Counted from the first letter of the stretch, positions 1-6,737 are shown. The stretch is 7,174 nt of DNA from an uncultured Candidatus Saccharibacteria bacterium (GCA_937902525.1 CALEKV010000230.1:1-7174); one strand, 5' to 3'. Notes: generated by a model not told the origin, from the sequence alone. A program made the numbers and translations.

Positions 1-8
1 AAGCCATT

Positions 9-35
9 TTGACGCGTCATGTTATTTACTATAAC
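9..35 (+). promoter_or_regulatory. Putative promoter of the wHTH-Nudix gene
   Basis: A -35-like TTGACG (9-14) is followed by a -10-like TATAAC (30-35). The spacer is 15 bp, or 16 bp if TTTGAC at 8-13 is used, which is slightly short for a sigma-70-type promoter. Transcription would begin near position 42 and leave a leader of about 87 nt. The match is by eye only. Confidence 0.35.
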
Positions 36-36
36 A
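20..36. promoter_or_regulatory. 17-bp palindrome, possible operator
   Basis: TGTTAT (20-25) and ATAACA (31-36) are perfect inverted copies around a 5-nt centre. The palindrome covers the putative -10 of the downstream Nudix gene. On the minus strand the same bases read TGTTATAGT, an extended -10-like element. The downstream protein has an N-terminal winged helix, so an autoregulatory site is a reasonable guess. There is no second copy of this palindrome that I could find in the window. Confidence 0.35.
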
Positions 37-63
37 CGCTTATGCTTTTTGTGTGGTAGGCGC

Positions 64-77
64 GGAAGCCAGCTTCC
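64..77 (+). other. Short inverted repeat in the Nudix-gene leader
   Basis: GGAAGC (64-69) and GCTTCC (72-77) are perfect complements separated by CA. As RNA, at most four or five pairs could form with a small loop. It could be a minor leader hairpin or a protein site. No run of T follows, so it is not an intrinsic terminator. Confidence 0.25.
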
Positions 78-115
78 CTAGATTTTAGCCACAAAGTGCG
101 CTAGGCTTGCAGTAT

Positions 116-123
116 AAGGAGGT
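116..123 (+). promoter_or_regulatory. Strong ribosome binding site of the Nudix gene
   Basis: AAGGAGGT is a near-perfect anti-16S match. GGAGG lies 6 nt before the ATG at 129, which fixes the start. It contrasts with the SD-less starts of the methyltransferase and the ATPase in the same window. Confidence 0.85.
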
Positions 124-128
124 ATCCA

Positions 129-839
129 ATGAGCCACGAAGCACACATTCACCAAGCTCAAACTAAAATTCTGCGCGAGCTGCTGTTTTTGCCGGAAACG
201 ACATTTGCCGAGCTGCAGCGCGTTAGCGGCCTGGAAAGCGATCACGCAAAATTTCATATTAAACGCTTGGTCGAACTTGAGTATGTTGAAAAATTCGGCA
301 GTAGATATCGCTTAAGTATCAAGGGTAAAGAATATGCCAACAAACTAGATACCGATGCCGGTGTGATTGAGCGCCAGCCGAAAGTCGCGGTGATGCTGGT
401 GGTTGAACAGGTGCTAAATGGCCAGAAACACTATATAGTGCAACAGCGGACTAAACACCCACTATATGGTTTTTGGGGTTGCCCAACCGGTAAGATACGC
501 TGGGGCGAATCCATTTACACTACGGCCTCGCGCGAGCTTACTGAAGAAACGGGCCTAAAAGCGCTGTTTGAGTTTGCTGGCGAATATCACGAGCGCGTAG
601 TGCACGGTACCACTGGCGAGATCGTTGAAGACAAAATTTTTCATGTTATGTTTACTGATAAATTTGAGGGCGAAATGGTAAAGGAGTTTGAGGGCGGCCG
701 TAATGTTTGGCGCACCCTGGAGGCCATGAAGCAAGAACCCAAGCGGTATAAAAGTTTTGATTTGGAAACGCAGATTGGGATTGACCATGGGCCAAAGCTT
801 ACCGAAATGACCTTTACGTATGATAACGCCGAGTTTTAA
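129..839 (+). CDS. Winged-helix DNA-binding / Nudix hydrolase fusion protein
   Basis: This 236-residue protein has two parts. Residues about 8-75 look like a winged helix-turn-helix: helices around FAELQRVSGLESDHAKFHIK, then a basic wing near KFGSRYRLS. Residues about 84-200 form a Nudix domain. The Nudix box at 121-143 is complete (G, five residues, E, seven residues, REL, EE, GL), so the metal-binding and catalytic glutamates are present and hydrolysis of a nucleoside-diphosphate-linked substrate is likely. The substrate cannot be read from the sequence. Known NrtR-type regulators have the opposite order (Nudix first, winged helix last), so this is not a plain NrtR. It could be a regulator whose Nudix domain senses or destroys a nucleotide ligand, or an enzyme with an accessory domain. 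The start is fixed by a strong SD. It stands alone on the plus strand, and its stop overlaps that of the convergent gene. Confidence 0.9.
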   Translation: MSHEAHIHQAQTKILRELLFLPETTFAELQRVSGLESDHAKFHIKRLVELEYVEKFGSRYRLSIKGKEYANKLDTDAGVIERQPKVAVMLVVEQVLNGQKHYIVQQRTKHPLYGFWGCPTGKIRWGESIYTTASRELTEETGLKALFEFAGEYHERVVHGTTGEIVEDKIFHVMFTDKFEGEMVKEFEGGRNVWRTLEAMKQEPKRYKSFDLETQIGIDHGPKLTEMTFTYDNAEF

Positions 840-2377
840 TGAGTGCGATCGAGCACGACTAAGTGTTCAATATGTGGTGTGCGCGGGAAAAAGTTGTAGC
901 CTTGGTGGTGAGCAATGGTGTATTTTTGCGCTAACAACGCTACGTCGCGCGCCTGGGTGACAGGATTGCAACTTAGGTAAATAATGCGCGGCGGCGCGGT
1001 GGCTAGCAGGCGGTTAATAACATCAGCGTGCAGGCCGGCGCGCGGCGGGTCAACAATTATCAGTTTGTCTCCTGTAATGTAGTCCAGCGCTTTTTCGCTG
1101 GGTGCTAATATAGCTGTCGCGTTGCTGTGCAGCGCCGTGATATTGCGTTGCATTTCGCGTACAGCGTTCGGGTTGACCTCCACTAATTCCGGTGCCCGTC
1201 CGCCAATTGTCAGGCCGATAGTACCCACGCCGGAGTATAAATCAAGTATCTGTAGTGTGCTATTGTTATCCTTGTCCTTATCCTCCCCGCTCCCATCGTT
1301 ATCTATTGGGGGTTGCCCGTTTTTTCGTTTTTGAGCTCCATTCCCCTCAAGATAGCGTTCACGCTCCAGGGGGATCGCAGCCGAGCCTAAGGTCTCGTCT
1401 GACGACTCCTTGGGCTCCACTTCGGGCGGTTTACTATCTTGAGTGAAATAGAGCCCGCGCCCAGGTTGGTGTGTTTCCTTGGATAATTCATTTTTAGGCG
1501 CACTAATCACCCACTCGCGCATGTCTCTTAGGGCTTGTTCGTACACTGGTACATTAATTTGGAAAAAGCTTTCTGTGGCATAGCGAAACGGCACGCCCAA
1601 AATGGTGTCTGTTAAAGTAGTTTCACCGAATGCTTGCAGTCGCCGGGTAATACGGCTGGCCGGGCTTTTTGGGTCGCTATAAATAATTTCGCCGCCTTGT
1701 GCCGGTAATTGTGCAGCCTGCTGGTTGCTGATGCCGCTAAAGCTGGTGCCTTTAACGTACAATTGCCACGCACAGGCGCCTTGCTGGTTGCAGCGGATTA
1801 GGAGGGTTTTTAGCTGGCGGGCGGAAATGCCGTTTTTGTGTAGTATGTCGCGGATTTGGAGCGCTAGTTCCATGATGCACGCCGGCAGCAGCGCGCACTG
1901 GGCTACCACCACTTTACCCTTGCCGCCACGCTTAAAAAACGCTAGGTCTAGCGTATCACCGCTAGGGGTAGCGTCGCTGTACCAGCTAAACTCAACCTTA
2001 TTACGGTAGTGATATTCACTGCCGTCGGTATACACTTTTGTTACACCCGGTAAAGTTGTGCCATGGAGTATAAACGCCTCGTTAATAAGAGTAGCTTTGT
2101 AGTTTTGTTCGGCGGAAAAGTCGATAATTTGCCAGGGGCTTGTGCTTAAGCAGCTGTCTGGGTCTTCTGGTGGTACCCGGTTTTTGCTGGTGTTGATAAC
2201 CTCCGTCACTACGCCTTCGACCATATGAGATTTAGTTTTTGTTAGGCGTATAGTTACAGTTTCACCTGGCAGTCCGCCCCATACAAAAGCTTTGCGGCCA
2301 TCGCTTAAAGTGCCAAGCGCCTGCCCACCGCCAACAATCTTATCTAAAATCAGTGTTTCATACTTAGGGGATTTCAC
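836..2377 (-). CDS. rlmD: 23S rRNA (uracil-C5)-methyltransferase, TrmA/RlmD family, with insertion
   Basis: The protein (513 aa) should transfer a methyl group from S-adenosylmethionine to C5 of a uracil in rRNA. An N-terminal TRAM-like RNA-binding domain covers about 6-65 (IVGGGQALG, LPGETV). Catalytic-domain motifs are FFQIN (271-275), the SAM-binding DLYSGVGTIGL (379-389), DPPRAGL (443-449), the nucleophile C470 in YLSCNP, and the general base E504 in PHIE, all intact. The CxxxxxCGGC-type Fe-S cluster of E. coli RlmD is absent: only C76 remains in that region, plus C161. Between FFQIN and the SAM motif lie 103 residues where E. coli RlmD has about 24; the extra part (about 292-373) is hydrophilic and rich in D, E, K, S and N. 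The start is GTG with no SD. RlmD (U1939), RlmCD and TrmA-like targets cannot be told apart; the symbol reflects the TRAM-bearing branch. It lies 21 nt after the cysteine-rich gene. Confidence 0.88.
   Translation of the reverse strand: MKSPKYETLILDKIVGGGQALGTLSDGRKAFVWGGLPGETVTIRLTKTKSHMVEGVVTEVINTSKNRVPPEDPDSCLSTSPWQIIDFSAEQNYKATLINEAFILHGTTLPGVTKVYTDGSEYHYRNKVEFSWYSDATPSGDTLDLAFFKRGGKGKVVVAQCALLPACIMELALQIRDILHKNGISARQLKTLLIRCNQQGACAWQLYVKGTSFSGISNQQAAQLPAQGGEIIYSDPKSPASRITRRLQAFGETTLTDTILGVPFRYATESFFQINVPVYEQALRDMREWVISAPKNELSKETHQPGRGLYFTQDSKPPEVEPKESSDETLGSAAIPLERERYLEGNGAQKRKNGQPPIDNDGSGEDKDKDNNSTLQILDLYSGVGTIGLTIGGRAPELVEVNPNAVREMQRNITALHSNATAILAPSEKALDYITGDKLIIVDPPRAGLHADVINRLLATAPPRIIYLSCNPVTQARDVALLAQKYTIAHHQGYNFFPRTPHIEHLVVLDRTH
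1266..1283 (-). repeat. Hexamer microsatellite within the methyltransferase insertion
   Basis: There are three tandem hexamers, TTATCC, TTGTCC and TTATCC on the plus strand, which code on the minus strand for the acidic/basic stretch DKDKD. In-frame gain or loss of a unit would change linker length without breaking the gene, so the insertion could be length-variable. Confidence 0.6.
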
Positions 2378-2383
2378 TTAGCT

Positions 2384-2412
2384 ATTGTATCAAAACGGCT
2401 ATGAAGTCAAAA
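2384..2412 (-). promoter_or_regulatory. Putative promoter placing the methyltransferase transcript start at its GTG
   Basis: On the minus strand a TTGACT (2410-2405) or TTTGAC (2411-2406) -35-like element is followed after 15-16 bp by TACAAT (2389-2384). Only 6 nt separate TACAAT from the GTG at 2377, so transcription would start at or next to the start codon and give a leaderless mRNA. The -35 lies within the last codons of the upstream cysteine-rich gene. No SD precedes the GTG, which fits this reading. Confidence 0.45.
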
Positions 2413-3088
2413 TCCAATGCGTTATGAGCTGTTTGAATTGATTGTATTCTTCTTCAGTATATTGCATATTGGAAATACAAAAACGTTTGCCTGATATGTG
2501 TGAACAGAACATGCAATCCATAACGTCGTAGCAATCCTGGATAAAGTAACTGTTGGTGACTTTGTTAGACCATATTACGTTAAAACTGTTAGAGCAAAGT
2601 TGGCTATCTTCGACACGTATGCAATACGATGATGCAAATGAGCGGGAGCCTGCAACGACAAATTCATAACTATCGCCTCCTTCGCAAAAAATTGAGTTTT
2701 TTGAGTTCCGGATGTCGCAGCACATATATAGGCCGTCGGAAGTATAGACGTTGTCGCATTTATCAATGTTAATGCAATCAAGTTGTCGACTGGTTGTTGT
2801 GTAGTTGGTGTCTGACCATGCTGTGATAATGTCTTCAATTCCAGCAAGTTGTTTTTTAGGTCTCATCCAATCATCTTGGAGCTTAGGGTTTTCGCTTGCA
2901 ATAAATTTGCTTGGGTTAATTGATGACGCCCAGGTCGGCTGTTGAGTGTAGCTGTCGTAGACCTGCTGTGGCAGGCGCAGATCAAAGGCAAATTTTTGCT
3001 TGGCTTGTTCAAGTGTTAACGGGTTCTGATAACCAAATATGGCACCCACGACGCGGTCTAAAATTTCTTTAGCTTTTGTATCATTCAT
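2399..3088 (-). CDS. Cysteine-rich repeat protein of unknown function (Patescibacteria-type family)
   Basis: I do not know the function of this 229-residue protein. Residues 1-100 have no cysteine and look mostly helical, with a region (LTLEQAKQKFAFDLRLP) followed by a W-rich, basic stretch (DDWMRPKKQ). Residues 105-204 contain all 11 cysteines (105, 111, 123, 124, 135, 156, 165, 186, 192, 195, 204) in imperfect repeats of about 20 residues rich in S, N, D and aromatics, as in a right-handed beta-helix or stacked metal-binding turns. The end, RFCISNMQYTEEEY, resembles from memory a motif (YCIxNxQYTxEEY) in uncharacterised proteins of Patescibacteria, some misnamed CaiB/BaiF; this was not checked. 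There is no signal peptide or membrane segment. It starts 2 nt after the ATPase stop, with its SD inside that gene, so the two are very likely co-expressed. Confidence 0.8.
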   Translation of the reverse strand: MNDTKAKEILDRVVGAIFGYQNPLTLEQAKQKFAFDLRLPQQVYDSYTQQPTWASSINPSKFIASENPKLQDDWMRPKKQLAGIEDIITAWSDTNYTTTSRQLDCINIDKCDNVYTSDGLYMCCDIRNSKNSIFCEGGDSYEFVVAGSRSFASSYCIRVEDSQLCSNSFNVIWSNKVTNSYFIQDCYDVMDCMFCSHISGKRFCISNMQYTEEEYNQFKQLITHWILTS

Positions 3089-3090
3089 TG

Positions 3091-5214
3091 CTACTGAATC
3101 CTTTCTTGTTTGGTCGGACTTGATGACTGGTTTAGTAAGATGTCTTCCAGAGAAATATGCAATAGTGGGTTTTGAGTGTTAGAGATTGGAGCGAGTTCCG
3201 CCGTCAGCTTAGCTGGGCTTGACGATTGGCTTGATAAGAACGAATGTAGGTCAGTCAGTGTTGGGTTAAATAATGGTTCTTCTACAGGGAAGATATCGGC
3301 AGCTAACGCACACCTATCGTTTGGTGTAGCTGATATTTCTTGCTGGATTTGCTCTTGAAACTTTGTGGGCATCTGCTGTGCTGTGTATTCAACGAGTTTT
3401 TGACTTGTGGCGCCGGGTGTAAGTGTGAGGTCGCATGTACGTGCCTTGACGCACGGCAGTATGCGGCCATCCGAACTCATGCGGATTAGGCATTCCCGCG
3501 CGTTGAGCGATGTAAGTATTCGAACGCGCAGCTCGCTTTCTTTGTTACCGATTTCTTTTTCTTCAAGTACGGCCTCTTTTGGCAACTCGATCGTTAGGTT
3601 ACCCTCTAGGGCACGGGCGTCTTCTTCTGAAACTCTAAACACATAGTAGTTGGCGACGTTTGTAAAAATTGCTTCTTGGAGGGGTTTTTCAATTTGTCCA
3701 AAATACTGTTGCGTCAGGAACACGAAAAGGTTGTATTTCCTGGCTTCGGCTAGTATTTGCGCCAGTGCTGGGTTTTGTACAACCGACACTTCATCGATAA
3801 TAAGAATGATTTTTTCATTAAAAGCGCGGCTTTGTGCGAGCAAAAATATTTGCTGGATTAGTAGACCAGCCACGGTTTTTACAACCTTATCGCCCATGCT
3901 AACTTTGTTTAGCGAAAATACTGTGAGTGGGTTTTTGGCGATTAGTTTTTTTAGCGACGCGGAATCATCAAATTCTTGGCTGAGTGACGGCTGCAGCTGC
4001 ATTTCTTCTACTAAGGCCACGACAGGTGAAATTGATTCATTATAGTATTTAGTGCGCAGCTCGTTAAAGTCGGTTCCAAAAAAGCGCGTGATGTTGTCGG
4101 GCACATACCCTGACACGTGTTTTAGTAGTTTTTCACGGTATTCAATGTCAGTTAAAAAGCGTTTTAAGTTGTCCAGTGTCATAACCTGTCCCGTCATTAA
4201 TACGTACAAACTAAAGCGCAATACACGTTCTAGTTTAGGGCTAAATTGATCTGCAAGTAGTGATTTAAAAAGAGTGCCGGTAAGTTCCGTGGCGGCTGAG
4301 ATGTCTGTTCCAGCACCAGCAAAAAGTTCAGCGCCATCGTCGGCTCCTTTAAATCGGATTATGTTACAACCTTTAATCTGTTGTAGGTCTTGCTCCAATG
4401 AGGCATGCGGATCAATTACGACAACGCGGTATTTTTCGTAATTTTCAGGACGCTCAAACAGTTTTTGTATAAATAGACTGATTAGTTTAGATTTGCCACT
4501 ACCGCTTGCACCGATTATAAACGAGTGCATTGCAAAATCGTAATTATCTAGTGTTAGATAATGGTTTGTTGGTAGGTATGGGAACGTGTCCACCTCAAAT
4601 ATAGCGCTGTACTTTGTGCTGCTTAATGTACCGAGTGCCTTTTGTATATTTAAATAGTGTGGTTGTTTGACGCGCATATACTTGGGGTTTGTCGTGAAGT
4701 CAAATGCCAATAGTTTGCTTGGTGACGTAAATGCATGTTTTTGCGACACGGAGTACGTGTCATGCTTGCTCCTAAAGGCCATATCGATCACGCAGTACGC
4801 GCGCGTTGCGTCATAAATTCGTAACCGGAACAATATCCATTCAAGATTCTTGCCGCGTTTCACGGAGTACTTTTCCCTGGTTGCGATAATACTACCCCCG
4901 GCAAACTGCACTAATTGCTCTTTTTTGTCTGAACTTGGCAATGGGACCTGCTCGTATTCGACTGGTCGCAAAATTGCCCCATCCATGTTGTTGGATAGTA
5001 TTGAAATGTCACGGTTGGAGCCAACAAAGTAATGGATAGTTGAACCTTCAATTTGTACGGCAACTGCAAAATGGCGTAAAATACCAATGTGTTGACTGAG
5101 GCTCATAAGAATTGACTGCCAACCTGCAGCGTCGCAGGAGTCTTTGGTTAAATAGAGTTCATACCAGTGGCTGTAGCCGGCGTGTTTTTTGGGTGTACCC
5201 ATGCTGTGTCGCAT
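3091..5214 (-). CDS. HerA/VirB4-type (DUF87-like) P-loop ATPase
   Basis: This 707-residue protein is probably a DNA- or protein-translocating ATPase of the HerA/FtsK superfamily. Residues 1-220 form an N-terminal domain without membrane segments ([16 protein letters not shown] is typical of VirB4/TraC-like proteins, by eye). Walker A is GASGSGKS (235-242), the following strand has VVVIDPH (264-270), Walker B is IILIIDE (469-475), and a sensor-like TQQ lies at 501-503. A helical insertion lies between them (about 310-430). The tail after about 600 is low in structure and holds two copies of a short motif (650-669 and 682-702). Lack of membrane helices argues against a classic VirD4 coupling protein. 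No relaxase, VirB6 or pilus gene is present, so a conjugation role is unsupported. No SD precedes M1, and a TATAAT overlaps its codon, so M5 (5202) may be the real start. It lies 31 nt after the transporter gene. Confidence 0.85.
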   Translation of the reverse strand: MRHSMGTPKKHAGYSHWYELYLTKDSCDAAGWQSILMSLSQHIGILRHFAVAVQIEGSTIHYFVGSNRDISILSNNMDGAILRPVEYEQVPLPSSDKKEQLVQFAGGSIIATREKYSVKRGKNLEWILFRLRIYDATRAYCVIDMAFRSKHDTYSVSQKHAFTSPSKLLAFDFTTNPKYMRVKQPHYLNIQKALGTLSSTKYSAIFEVDTFPYLPTNHYLTLDNYDFAMHSFIIGASGSGKSKLISLFIQKLFERPENYEKYRVVVIDPHASLEQDLQQIKGCNIIRFKGADDGAELFAGAGTDISAATELTGTLFKSLLADQFSPKLERVLRFSLYVLMTGQVMTLDNLKRFLTDIEYREKLLKHVSGYVPDNITRFFGTDFNELRTKYYNESISPVVALVEEMQLQPSLSQEFDDSASLKKLIAKNPLTVFSLNKVSMGDKVVKTVAGLLIQQIFLLAQSRAFNEKIILIIDEVSVVQNPALAQILAEARKYNLFVFLTQQYFGQIEKPLQEAIFTNVANYYVFRVSEEDARALEGNLTIELPKEAVLEEKEIGNKESELRVRILTSLNARECLIRMSSDGRILPCVKARTCDLTLTPGATSQKLVEYTAQQMPTKFQEQIQQEISATPNDRCALAADIFPVEEPLFNPTLTDLHSFLSSQSSSPAKLTAELAPISNTQNPLLHISLEDILLNQSSSPTKQERIQ
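3099..3105 (-). promoter_or_regulatory. Ribosome binding site of the cysteine-rich gene inside the ATPase gene
   Basis: GAAAGGA on the minus strand lies 10 nt before the ATG at 3088 and within the last codons of the ATPase. A ribosome ending the ATPase would stop over this site, so translational coupling of the two genes is likely. Confidence 0.55.
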
Positions 5215-5218
5215 TATA
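5213..5218 (-). promoter_or_regulatory. TATAAT -10-like box overlapping the annotated ATPase start
   Basis: A perfect TATAAT on the minus strand includes the first two bases of the ATG at 5214. If it is a working -10, transcription starts near 5206 and M1 is not in the mRNA; the in-frame ATG at 5202 would then follow a leader of only a few nt. The -35 region (ATGAGT at a 17-bp spacing) is poor, so this may be chance in AT-rich DNA. Confidence 0.35.
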
Positions 5219-5245
5219 GCTTATTGTTAGCAAAAACTCATTAGT

Positions 5246-6628
5246 TTATTGTGGTATGAAGCTATAAAATAGCACTAACGTTGCAACGGCCATTAATACA
5301 AAAGCGGCAAAAACACCAATGTTGCTGACTATGCCGTTTTTGTAGTCGCCCATGACATTTTTATTATTTCCAATTTTATAAATCATCCATAAAAGCGGAA
5401 CGCTTGCCACAGCATTAAACACGGCCGTAAATATAAGTGCTTGGATTGGATCGATATGTAAAAAGTTGATGGCGAGCCCGGCTAACGTGGCAAGTGCGAT
5501 AATTAAGTAAAATCCGTGAGCTTTTTTAAATTTGCGGTACAGGCCTTCTTTAATACCAAGCGTTTCGCTGATTGCGTAACTGCTACTGCCTGCAAGCACT
5601 GGCACGGCAAGTAGGCCAATTCCAATAATGCCCACGCTGAATAATAGTTTTGCAATCATACCGGCATTTGGAAACCCTTGTACCAATGGTTCAAGTGCTG
5701 CCGCGGCATCATTAGCATTCTGTATTTCGGTGACGCCGTGGATGTGCAGGGTGCTGGCGCATGCGATAACAATAAACCACGCGCTGATACTTGCCAGGCT
5801 CATACCGGCAATATTATCCAGGCGGATTTTTCGAATAAATGCCTTGCTAATACGCGGCGTACCGGTGCCAGACGAAGCAGTAATCCGTTTTTGCTCAACT
5901 TCATCTTCTACAACCTCGCTAGTATTCCAAAAAAACAAATACGGGCTGATAGTTGTTCCTAAAATACCAACAATAATGTATATAGAATCTTTATTTAGCT
6001 GGATGTTTGGAACAAATGTATTTTTAAAAACATCGCCCCAGGGCTGGCCAACCATAAAGGCGGTTACGGGGTACGCAAACAATGCAATAGCTAGCCATTT
6101 TAAAAACTTTGCGTATTGCCGGTACGGTACAAAAATTTGTAGTGCCACGCAAACAATTGCAAAAAACACTGCAAGCCCGACAAACGGCATGTCGGGGAAA
6201 AACAGTTGAATTGTTGCCGCCATTGCAGCAAGGTCGGAGCCGATATTAACGGTATTGGCGACCACCACCAAAATTACGGCGGCGAACAATACCTTTTTGC
6301 TATAATGTTTTTTTAATATTGCCGCTAATCCGTTGCCCGTTACGGCGCCAATGCGTGCACAGCTTTCCTGCACGGCAAGCAGCAAGGGAAACATTATGGG
6401 GAAAAGCCACAGCAGCTTGTAGCCATATACCGCACCAGCTTGGCTATAGGTGGCAATGCCGCTTGGGTCGTCATCGGCCGCACCAGTCACCACGCCTGGG
6501 CCCAGGATGCGTACAAATCGCCCAAATCGCCCGTAGTGTTTACGAGCTTTTAGTAGGTTTTGTTCATGTTGTTTAGCGAGTTTGTTGTTTTTGCTGCGGT
6601 TTAACAGGTTTGTGAGCCAGTTTGACAT
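5246..6628 (-). CDS. Nramp-superfamily divalent metal transporter, non-canonical metal site
   Basis: This inner-membrane protein has about 11 predicted membrane helices (with this start, roughly 41-61, 69-93, 113-136, 146-168, 175-193, 214-234, 271-293, 322-346, 372-390, 393-417, 435-456) after a basic cytoplasmic N-terminus. The Nramp fold is clear from GPGVVTGAADDDPSG in helix 1. Classical Mn/Fe Nramps have DPGN in helix 1 and MPH in helix 6; here these are DPSG (54-57) and ISPY (227-230), so the Asn, Met and His of the canonical site are replaced. That suggests a changed substrate, perhaps Mg2+ as proposed for Nramp-related magnesium transporters, but this is inference and mntH would be misleading. 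I chose the ATG at 6628, which has a weak GGA 8 nt upstream and fits the promoter at 6661-6688. An in-frame ATG at 6670 and a GTG at 6655 are alternatives. Confidence 0.87.
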   Translation of the reverse strand: MSNWLTNLLNRSKNNKLAKQHEQNLLKARKHYGRFGRFVRILGPGVVTGAADDDPSGIATYSQAGAVYGYKLLWLFPIMFPLLLAVQESCARIGAVTGNGLAAILKKHYSKKVLFAAVILVVVANTVNIGSDLAAMAATIQLFFPDMPFVGLAVFFAIVCVALQIFVPYRQYAKFLKWLAIALFAYPVTAFMVGQPWGDVFKNTFVPNIQLNKDSIYIIVGILGTTISPYLFFWNTSEVVEDEVEQKRITASSGTGTPRISKAFIRKIRLDNIAGMSLASISAWFIVIACASTLHIHGVTEIQNANDAAAALEPLVQGFPNAGMIAKLLFSVGIIGIGLLAVPVLAGSSSYAISETLGIKEGLYRKFKKAHGFYLIIALATLAGLAINFLHIDPIQALIFTAVFNAVASVPLLWMIYKIGNNKNVMGDYKNGIVSNIGVFAAFVLMAVATLVLFYSFIPQ

Positions 6629-6660
6629 GTGTTTGTTCCGTTTATGGTAACTCACTGCTA

Positions 6661-6688
6661 ATAGTAGCATAGTTTATGGTGCCGTAAA
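6661..6688 (-). promoter_or_regulatory. Putative promoter of the metal transporter gene
   Basis: On the minus strand TTTACG (6688-6683) and TACTAT (6666-6661) are 16 bp apart, predicting a transcript start near 6654 and a leader of about 26 nt before the ATG at 6628. The -35 overlaps the T-rich tail of the preceding terminator. It would give the transporter and perhaps the ATPase operon their own transcription after the right-hand gene ends. Confidence 0.4.
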
Positions 6689-6737
6689 AGAAGAACCGCC
6701 CCCAAGGGCGCCGCGCCTATGCGTGGGGGCGGTTCTT
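6685..6737 (-). terminator. Intrinsic terminator of the small hypothetical gene
   Basis: A perfect 14-bp GC-rich stem pairs 6691-6704 with 6724-6737 (AAGAACCGCCCCCA against its complement). The 19-nt loop can fold into a smaller nested hairpin (6707-6710 with 6714-6717). On the minus strand the stem is followed by CTTTTA, a short imperfect T-run, so it terminates minus-strand transcription from the gene ending at 6775. The plus-strand side has no T-run beyond the stem. Confidence 0.85.

Noticed and set aside
843..856. GTGC/GCAC hairpin just after the Nudix stop as a terminator
   Set aside because: Only four base pairs and no T-run on the plus strand; it also codes for the end of the methyltransferase.
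2575..2847. Minus-strand ORF of 90 codons overlapping the cysteine-rich gene
   Set aside because: Same strand but shifted frame within a gene that has its own SD and a recognisable family pattern; no independent signals.
3650..4045. Plus-strand ORF of 131 codons opposite the ATPase
   Set aside because: It is antisense to the Walker B region, with a low-complexity Ser/Cys-rich product and no SD; a shadow of the real gene.
3091..5214. Conjugative or type IV secretion locus
   Set aside because: The ATPase has no membrane helices and no relaxase, VirB6, VirB8 or pilus gene is in the window; the fold alone does not show conjugation.
5628..6209. Plus-strand ORF of 193 codons opposite the metal transporter
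   Set aside because: It lies fully inside the convincing transporter gene on the other strand, has no SD or recognisable domain, and such long antisense frames are common opposite membrane-protein genes.
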